DNA from: Galeopsis tetrahit
Lineage: Eukaryota > Streptophyta > Magnoliopsida > Lamiales > Lamiaceae
Assembly (NCBI GenBank): GCA_963675135.1
Contig: OY776126.1
Location: forward strand, 21,393,195 to 21,457,194
DNA length: 64,000 nucleotides
Reading direction: 5' to 3'
The first letter of the stretch is position 1. Each line of letters opens with the position of its first letter. A program made the position numbers and the translations under genes. A model generated the notes under the pieces. The model did not search any database. It worked only from the letters and a program-made list of their open reading frames with translations, and had not been told where the DNA came from. Shown here in pieces: positions 57,905 through 64,000 of this stretch.

Positions 57905-58363
57905 TAGACATGGGCAACGGTTGAAAACCGGCGGTTACGGTTTGTGGTTTCGGCGAACCGTAACCGAACCGCGAACCGCCGGTTACGGTTACGGTTTTCA
58001 AACCAGCGGTTTGTCGGTTTTTTTTTTTTTTAATATTATCTCCGTTTTCGCTCGTTTTTACTCCGTTTTCGCTCGTTTTTTATTCGTTTTAACTCATTTT
58101 TTAGAAAATACATTACTAGAATTGAATAAAAATTATATAACTTAAATTTATACATTAAAAATAGAGGAATTGTGTATTAAAAATATTTTTTTTTTTTTAA
58201 TAATAAACCGCCAAAACCGGCCAAACCGGCGGTTTGCGGTTTGTCAAAATGCCGAACCGTAACCGAACCGCCATTTTACGGTTACGGTTACGGTTCGGTT
58301 TTTAAACCGTAACCGGCGGTTTGTCAAACCAGCGGTTTGGCCGTTCGATTTTGCGCGTGTCTA
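57905..58363. mobile_element. hAT-type MITE with GGTTAC-rich arms
   Basis: 459 bp flanked by the perfect 8-bp duplication GCTGCAAT (57897-57904, 58364-58371). Ends TAGACATGGGCAA and (reverse complement) TAGACACGCGCAA. Both arms consist of (GGTTAC)-like words in opposite orientations (CGGTTACGGTTACGGTT, AACCGTAACCGAACCG) with AAACCGGCGGTTTG motifs, so the element can fold into a long hairpin around a T-rich, AT-rich centre. Confidence 0.9.
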
Positions 58364-59029
58364 GCTGCAATACTTAAAGTGGTTTTAAATATTATAGTCA
58401 TCGCGTCCCTTTATTTTAACGTTGTAAATTTAAGATTTCATTTTTTTAGCACGTTAAAGTTAGTTATTTTAACTACTTTTTAGAAGGTCATTATTTTCGA
58501 ATTTGGGGCGTGACGGTTGTGTTTTATTGGAAATACGTAGTTGCAAAAGTTTTTCATTTTACAAGAAATAAAACATAGGAGATGGACAAAGATAAATGAT
58601 CAAAACAATATCCTATGAATTATGTTCGACTACTTCATTTCAATAGAGAGAAATGGTAGAGTGAACCCATACCAACGCATGTGCTCGTCTGTTTCTTGAT
58701 CTTGGTAGGTAAGGTAATTTGCACGCTACAAATTCTTGAGATAGTCGATAGATTCTCTCCGCCCTCCCATATCGGATCAAATCAAAAAAGCTATTTCAAT
58801 ATAATCGTGAGGAAAGTGGGGAGACAGTTGTACATTTGCCCACACATGCAAATCAAGTACATCCATTCTTAGTACGAGACAACACCCCAAGTTAAGGTAT
58901 TTTCGTGCCAAAAAAATAAGAGATAAAATGTATCAAGCTGATTCCGATCGGTTAGACGTCTCCAACTAATTAGAACACTTGAATATAGAAGAAATAACTG
59001 CTCTAGGATAGTAATTCTGAAAAGTAATC
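58364..59029. other. No gene supported
   Basis: A frame at 58681-58872 (63 codons) has no recognised motif. Otherwise AT-rich. Confidence 0.4.
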
Positions 59030-59860
59030 AACGAGACAAACAGCACACAAGGATTTAAGTGGTTCGATCAATGTGATCTACATCCACTGGACCAGATTAG
59101 TACTTCTTTGATTGATAAAGAATGTTTACACACTCATTCACTCGGAATTGGATATTTCCTCACTTCACTCGTGAACTCACACAACTCAAAGAATACAATA
59201 ACGTACTAAATCTCTCATCCAACCTTTACAATGTACAAAACAAGAGTATATAAAGACCAAAGGTAATTGCTGCTGTTAGGAACTGTTTTGAGTAGTTATC
59301 AACCGTTTGCAACCGCTTGTAACAACCCATGTGCTCTGTTATTACCCAACTGAAATGGTAGTTATGCCCTCAAGTTGTTGTAACTGTAAAACTGTTAGTT
59401 AAACTAACTAACTTCGAACCAGAAGATTTGTCCATAAAGATCAGATCACTTCTACTGTTCTGATACCCAACTCTTCTGTTCTGATGATCAAAAGTTTGAT
59501 AGACTTCATACTGTGCTGATCTTTACTGCACTGACCAAGTACTGTGCTGACCCAAGTACTGTGCTGACCTGGTACTGTGCTGACCCAAGTACTGTACTGA
59601 TCTGGTACTGAGATGATCTACTCTGCTGAAGTACTGATCTTGGTACACTCTGCTGAAGTACTGATCTTAGTCCAGTCTGCTGAAGTACTGATCCTAGTCC
59701 AGTACTGTGCTGATCTTACTGTGCTGATCCCAACTGTGTTGAGCTCTAAGCATCACCTTCTCATCTGATTGAAACCCTTCAACTCATCTGATAAGGCCTA
59801 AGTTATCTTATCTGATCCTATCAGCTCAGTACTTTACTGTGCTGATTTTGAGATTATGAG
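59030..59860. mobile_element. LTR-like fragment
   Basis: AAGGATTTAAGTGGTTCGAT followed by ATGTGATCTACATCCACTGG resembles plant Copia-type LTR wording, as at 49.3 kb. TATA-like GTATATAAAGAC lies near 59246. No internal domains and no defined ends. Confidence 0.4.
59511..59725. repeat. Minisatellite, unit about 17-24 bp
   Basis: About ten imperfect units of CTGTGCTGACCCAAGTA type, then CTCTGCTGAAGTACTGATCT type. It lies within the LTR-like sequence. Confidence 0.85.
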
Positions 59861-60759
59861 ATAACACTCACAAAATGAAAGAAACTGACGAAAATAAGTC
59901 TCATGAAATGAAGAAAATTGCACTAGACGTTGAAAGTCTCACAAAAGAGAGAAGTCCTATTGAGAAGAGGAAACCACAACATACTTGGAAAATTTCACCA
60001 AGGAGAAAGTGCAAGAAGACATAAACAAATGAAATACTAAAAGAGCAACAACAAACTAGCACAATAAAAGAGTGAAAAATTAAACAAAATAAGTCTAACA
60101 ATAAACAAGAACTTAAAAAATAAAACAGAAAAATGGTTAACGGATCATCAATCAACCACTGTAAGAACAACGCCTTTTAGAAAGATCGAACCGGTGGCTC
60201 AATTTAAAACACCAAAAAAAAAAAAAAATGTAGTAACGGATAAGGTGATGACAACATGTGGTATCTATTAGAGGAAGATTTCCGCTATAATTTCCTCTAG
60301 TGAAAGAGGGCTACAGAGAAGTGAAAGAAGATGAGGGGTGGGATCGGTGGTGGTGATAACCCTTTGGGGAGGAGGTCCATCGAGTGAAAAATTTAAATGG
60401 GTGAAGTTGTTTTTAGTAGGAATCGAATCTAGGATGTGTGAGCGTGAGCATGTGACTCTGATATCATAAAAGAATTACGTCTCATCTAAAAGTACGATTC
60501 ATAGAGAGATGGATAATTAATTCAAATTTTGTGATGTGTGAGTTAAAATGTGGGCCCAATATAAGTGACATTTTAGAAAATAAAACGATGTTCTGAAAGT
60601 ATATTCGAAATGTGCAAATAATAGCGGAACGGAGGATATCTATTTACAAGGTACATCTTATAACATGATCTTATAACATGATTATAACATGTGCAAATAA
60701 CATGATCTTGCACGAGCTTGCCAATCCTGATGTTAAACTCTCAAGTATAGGTGAAATCT
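59861..60759. other. No gene; retroelement-like debris
   Basis: At 60417-60475 the wording GGAATCGAATCTAGGATGTG and GACTCTGATATCATAAAAGA resembles a decayed primer-binding/LTR junction region. Otherwise A-rich and non-coding. Confidence 0.35.
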
Positions 60760-61085
60760 TGCATTAGTTTCTACTATAAAATGGCACACAAAATTACTGA
60801 AATACCCCAGTCGACACATTTCAGAAACTTTTTGCCTTTTCTTTCCCATGCTCAACCACTCAGCTTGAACAAAAAAGTTTAGAAAATTCTATAATTCCGG
60901 TGGCGGAGATGAGGCTATGGCCGGAGGTGATGAAGAAATTGGACGTGGCAGTTGATAATGGGAAGAATTGGGAAATTAAATTAAAAGAGAATTGTGAAGA
61001 GGGGTGGAAAATCCACGAAATCTTTGTTTAGCATAAAGACGAGAAAGACACCAATTAAATTACGCCATCAAATCCTATATTATTA

Positions 61086-61276
61086 CTCCCTCCGTCCCGG
61101 GGAAAGCTCTCCATGAGCTTCGAAAAATACTAATATAATAAATAGATGTTTTAGAGGTAATGTGATTGAAAGAGAGAAGAATATAATTAAACGTGAGAGG
61201 GAATAGTTACAAAAAAGGGATGGAAAACTTTCATTGAAACGGAGAAAGTTGGATAGCTTTCACTGGGACGAGGAAG
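61086..61276. mobile_element. Stowaway MITE in module 2
   Basis: 191 bp, left CTCCCTCCGTCCCGG, right GGGACGAGGAAG, flanked by TA (61084-61085, 61277-61278). Module 1 keeps the empty site at 44928-44929 (ATTATTATCATTC). Confidence 0.9.
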
Positions 61277-61336
61277 TATCATTTTTGTCTCTTAATTAAT
61301 TCATTTCTATATTACTATGATTCATTTCTATATAAT

Positions 61337-61869
61337 GGCTTACACTTAAATACACTCAAATGCACACCGTGCACTAGTATTTTTTTTTTTCCCTTTTTTT
61401 CTCATTTCTCATTTTTCCTTTTTTTTTTTTTTTCAGCTGATTTATTTTTTTCCTTTTCCTTTTTTTTCTCGCCTTTTATCTACTGTTCTTTTTTTTTTTG
61501 CTTTTTTTACCCAATATTAATAAAAATTTTAAGTGCAACACAATATTAATAAAAAGTACTCGTATAAATCAATATAACTAAAAAATGCAACACAACATAA
61601 CTAAAAAAGTGTATGTCAATATATAACTGAAAAGTGCAACACAATATTATAAAAAAGTGTAAGTCAGTATAACTGAAAAGTGCAACACAATATTACAAAA
61701 AGTGTAAGTCAATATGAATAAAAATATTATTATACAGTGTAATAATTAAAAAGTGTAACACCATTTTATCAAGAGTGTAAGTCATTAAAAAGTGCAAGTG
61801 AGTACAACTAAAAAGAAGTGCAACATCATTAAAAAAGAAATCAATGATAGGTGCACACAAGACTAACTC
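61337..61869. mobile_element. Fold-back MITE, copy 4, diverged
   Basis: Interior phrases AAAAGTGCAACACAATATTA, AAGTGTAAGTCAGTATAACT and TATTATTATACAGTGTAAT match the family at 16512, 22624 and 23637. The flanks CTATAATAAT-like CTATATAAT (61328-61336) and ATATATAAT (61870-61878) agree at 8 of 9 bases, consistent with an aged 9-bp duplication. The outer arms are diverged and the left part has long T-runs at 61381-61510. Confidence 0.75.
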
Positions 61870-62042
61870 ATATATAATTACTCAAAGCACAACAGAGTGA
61901 GGATTAGATATTAAGTAAAATTATCCACATCCATAGTAAAATAAAATAAATGTTGATGAAGATGAATTAAAATTTAAGTTTATAAGGCTTTTCCCCACAT
62001 CTGTTTATTAATGAATAAATATCTTGTCTTTCATTAGATTGG

Positions 62043-62049
62043 TATAAAA
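62043..62049 (+). promoter_or_regulatory. TATA box of protease A2
   Basis: TATAAAA lies 51 bp before the ATG at 62094, in the same context as the module 1 copy. Confidence 0.7.
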
Positions 62050-62093
62050 TCAGAAAATGCCACAACCATCATCATCATCTCATTATCATCAAC

Positions 62094-63317
62094 ATGGCTA
62101 ACCTCAAGATTCTATCCCTGCTATTCCTGCTAACTTTCTTGCAAGTTGCTTCTCAAGAATCCACAGGCTTTAGCCTACAACTCATCCCATGGGACTCCCC
62201 AAACTCACCCCTTTTCCAGCCAAATCTCACCCAAACACAAAAAGTTCAAATGATGGCCATCTCCTCCAAAACAAGGGCTCTAGCAAGCAATTTTTTTGAT
62301 ACAAATGCGGTACAAATTCCAATGAAACACCAGAACTTACGATATGCAGTTAAAATCAAAATAGGGAAAAAACTCACAGAGGTTACTCTATTCCTTGACA
62401 CTGGCTCCGGGGCCATCTGGACACATTGCTCAAAATCTGGTTTCAATCCTGCGAAATCTAAAACATACAAAGCACTTTCCTGTCAACATCCCTTGTGCAA
62501 AATGGCAAAGGGCATGTGTAAATGCATAAATAATCAGTGTGTTTGCAACTTAAGATATGGCATAGAAGGTGGCAAAACCACGGTGGAAGCAGTTCTGTCA
62601 TCTGATTCGTTTACAATATCGTCAAAGAATACTTATAACAACATGATTTTTGGGTGCTCGAATAAGTTGTCTCCAATATACTCCGGGGTTTTGGGGTTGA
62701 ACAAATCGCCTTTATCGCTGATAAGCCAAGTGAAGCAATCGGTTAACGGTTGCTACTACTATTGCCTGTATAAGGAGGGTGGCTTCTTAAGATTTGGAGA
62801 CAATATTCCAAGATTTGGGAAATATGCTAAGACTACAAAGATATTACATCCTGAGATTCCCACTCTGTACTTGGAGTTGATAGACATAAGTGTAGGTCGG
62901 AAACCGCTTAGACTTCCTTCAAATCTATTTAAATACCAGGAAGGTGGTTTTTTCCTCGACACAGGTGTCCAGTTTACTGTCCTAAAGAAAGAGGCTTATA
63001 GAAAGGTGATCGAAGAGTTAAAAATATATTATAGTGGTAAGTTTAAACAGGTGAATAGGACACGTTCCTCCCTGGAACTTTGTTATAAAGAGAATCCCAG
63101 TATGTATGGTAGTATGACTTTTCATCTTAAAGGGGCTGATTATGAGATTACTAATCTGTTTGTAGGCGCTGAGCCTGGGATTATGTGCATTGCACTGATG
63201 CCTGGAGAGTTATCAGTACTGGGAGCATACCATCAATGGAATAAGAGGTTCATTTTTGACTTAAATAACAATGTATTGAAGTTTGTCAATTATAATTGCT
63301 CAAAAGATAGAAGATAA
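62094..63317 (+). CDS. Nepenthesin-like aspartic protease A2 (intact)
   Basis: 407 residues, single exon, pepsin family A1. Signal peptide about 1-20 (MANLKILSLLFLLTFLQVAS), propeptide-like FSLQLIPWDSPNSPLF, first active-site motif FLDTGSGAIW with Asp102, and a Cys-rich insert at about 112-151 (CSKSG, LSCQHPLCKMAKGMCKC, QCVC). The central FGCSNKLSPIYSGVLGLNKS is typical of the group. Second motif GFFLDTGVQFTVL has Asp289, with Val after DTG instead of the usual Thr/Ser. The flap region (RYGIEGGK) lacks the YGDGS wording common in the family. Probably secreted. Substrate unknown. Whether it is an active protease or an inactive, inhibitor-like relative cannot be decided from sequence. It is the open counterpart of the broken gene at 45708. 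Confidence 0.92.
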   Translation: MANLKILSLLFLLTFLQVASQESTGFSLQLIPWDSPNSPLFQPNLTQTQKVQMMAISSKTRALASNFFDTNAVQIPMKHQNLRYAVKIKIGKKLTEVTLFLDTGSGAIWTHCSKSGFNPAKSKTYKALSCQHPLCKMAKGMCKCINNQCVCNLRYGIEGGKTTVEAVLSSDSFTISSKNTYNNMIFGCSNKLSPIYSGVLGLNKSPLSLISQVKQSVNGCYYYCLYKEGGFLRFGDNIPRFGKYAKTTKILHPEIPTLYLELIDISVGRKPLRLPSNLFKYQEGGFFLDTGVQFTVLKKEAYRKVIEELKIYYSGKFKQVNRTRSSLELCYKENPSMYGSMTFHLKGADYEITNLFVGAEPGIMCIALMPGELSVLGAYHQWNKRFIFDLNNNVLKFVNYNCSKDRR

Positions 63318-63802
63318 TCAGCTATTCAGGTTGAATAAAAATGAATAAAAGTCATTCAGTTTGTCAGTGTGGTTTGCTCAGCCTAAACTATAAATCTTTA
63401 GTTAATTCTTTTTCTTTTGTATCTAAATTGATGCGTGTGTGTCCCACTGCAACAGCTAAATCAATTTTATGATAAGTTATTTAACAAACACTGATTTATC
63501 ACTTGGATAGGGAATGTAATTTTCCAAATGTCATTTAATTGGAAACATATTGCTGTTGATACACACTGATTACAAACTTTTCCATTCTACATTCTTGATA
63601 TCTATCACATCAAGTAAGACTTATCTACATTATTAGAGATAGACGTAAATTTAAAATCTATGAAATCTTTCTTCACAATGGGATGAACTTCTTTAATTAT
63701 CATCAAAATCTAATATAATTGTCATTCTTATCACTATTATAGAGCATGCTTTTGATAGTAGTATATCTACCTGCAATGTACTAAACTTGGACAAGGGAAA
63801 AA
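63318..63802. other. Spacer between proteases A2 and B2
   Basis: Matches 46935-47494 with small deletions (about 75 bp shorter in total). No gene. Confidence 0.8.
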
Positions 63803-64000
63803 ATGGCTAGGGCCTCCATAAATCTCTACCTGATCATCCATCTCTCCGGCATTCTTCCTCTGTAATCCACCCGAAACACAAGCCCTCCGCCTAAAGCTTG
63901 TCCCATGGGACGCCCCCGACTCGCCTTTGTACCCTGGAAACCTCACAACACTTCAAAAACATCAAAAAGTTATCAGATCATCACAAAATCTTGAATATAT
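63803..64000 (+). pseudogene. Protease B2, frameshifted start, runs off window
   Basis: Paralogue of the intact gene at 47495. The ATG and first 14 codons match; then two bases (TG) are missing where B1 has CTCTTGCCGG and B2 has CTCTCCGG (63842-63849). The frame ends at TAA (63863-63865) after 20 codons. The rest of the sequence in view is nearly identical to B1 in the original frame. B1 has no in-frame Met before residue 211 that could replace the start. The remainder of the gene lies outside the window. Confidence 0.85.

Larger units (their letters stand above)
60760..64000 (+). repeat. Protease module 2 (segmental duplicate, runs off window)
   Basis: Matches module 1 from the GAAAATTCTATAATTCCGGT region through protease A, its 3' flank and the start of protease B. 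It has gained a Stowaway (61086-61276) and a fold-back MITE (61337-61869). The module continues past the window end. Confidence 0.88.

Noticed and set aside
59901..60170. 89-codon hydrophobic minus-strand frame
   Set aside because: Phe/Leu-rich translation of A-rich DNA; no supporting signals.
60440..60480. Retroelement primer-binding site
   Set aside because: The match to the usual initiator-tRNA-complementary wording is imperfect and no LTR pair or internal domains flank it.

Overview
This window looks like nuclear DNA of a flowering plant, probably a dicot. It is AT-rich. Its genes have short exons and GT-AG introns, and they sit in a dense layer of nested plant DNA transposons: CACTA, Mutator-like, Stowaway, hAT and Helitron. 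No organellar or bacterial features are visible. Species cannot be read from the sequence.

Two gene families carry most of the recognisable cellular coding content. (1) Two complete gamma-glutamyl hydrolase genes (folate/antifolate polyglutamate trimming, vacuolar in plants) lie on the + strand at 159-3076 and 38050-43795, with the same ten-exon structure. (2) Nepenthesin-like aspartic proteases occur as a two-gene tandem module (A then B) present twice, at about 44.6-48.8 kb and 60.8 kb to the window end. In the first module gene A has a nonsense codon and B is intact. In the second, A is intact and B has a 2-bp deletion. Each module therefore keeps one different open gene.

Region by region: 0.2-3.1 kb, first hydrolase gene. 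3.7-4.8 kb, repeat R1 with a palindromic tandem array. 5.0-10.5 kb, a Stowaway MITE split by a 2.3-kb Mutator-like element, then a tandem duplication whose second copy gained another Stowaway. 10.6-12.7 kb, gene debris, including a sugar-transporter fragment. 13.1-15.0 kb, about 0.5-kb tandem repeats. 16.5-24.3 kb, copies of a fold-back MITE family with 9-bp target duplications and a small gene (19.2 kb) with an RNase H1 N-terminal/viroplasmin-type domain. 24.67-32.83 kb, an 8.2-kb CACTA (En/Spm) transposon with TAA target duplication, carrying a TNPD-type transposase and a second TNPA-position gene, both with frame damage. 33.7-37.6 kb, repeat R2, a second copy of R1, split by a 2.7-kb GC-rich Mutator-like element. 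38.0-43.8 kb, second hydrolase gene. 44.6-48.8 kb, first protease module, which also holds a two-exon PP2C phosphatase fragment. 49-53 kb, LTR-like and nested MITE sequence. 53.4-56.9 kb, a 3.5-kb Helitron with both ends. 57.9-58.4 kb, a hAT MITE. 59-59.9 kb, LTR-like sequence with a minisatellite. 60.8-64 kb, second protease module.

Several insertions can be ordered because the window itself contains the matching uninserted site: the Stowaway at 8426, the Mutator-like element at 34026, and the Stowaway at 61086. I found no clearly new gene system. The most informative features are the reciprocal decay of the protease modules, the altered second active-site motif shared by those proteases, the element-specific repeat cluster between the two CACTA genes, and the sharply bounded non-autonomous elements.
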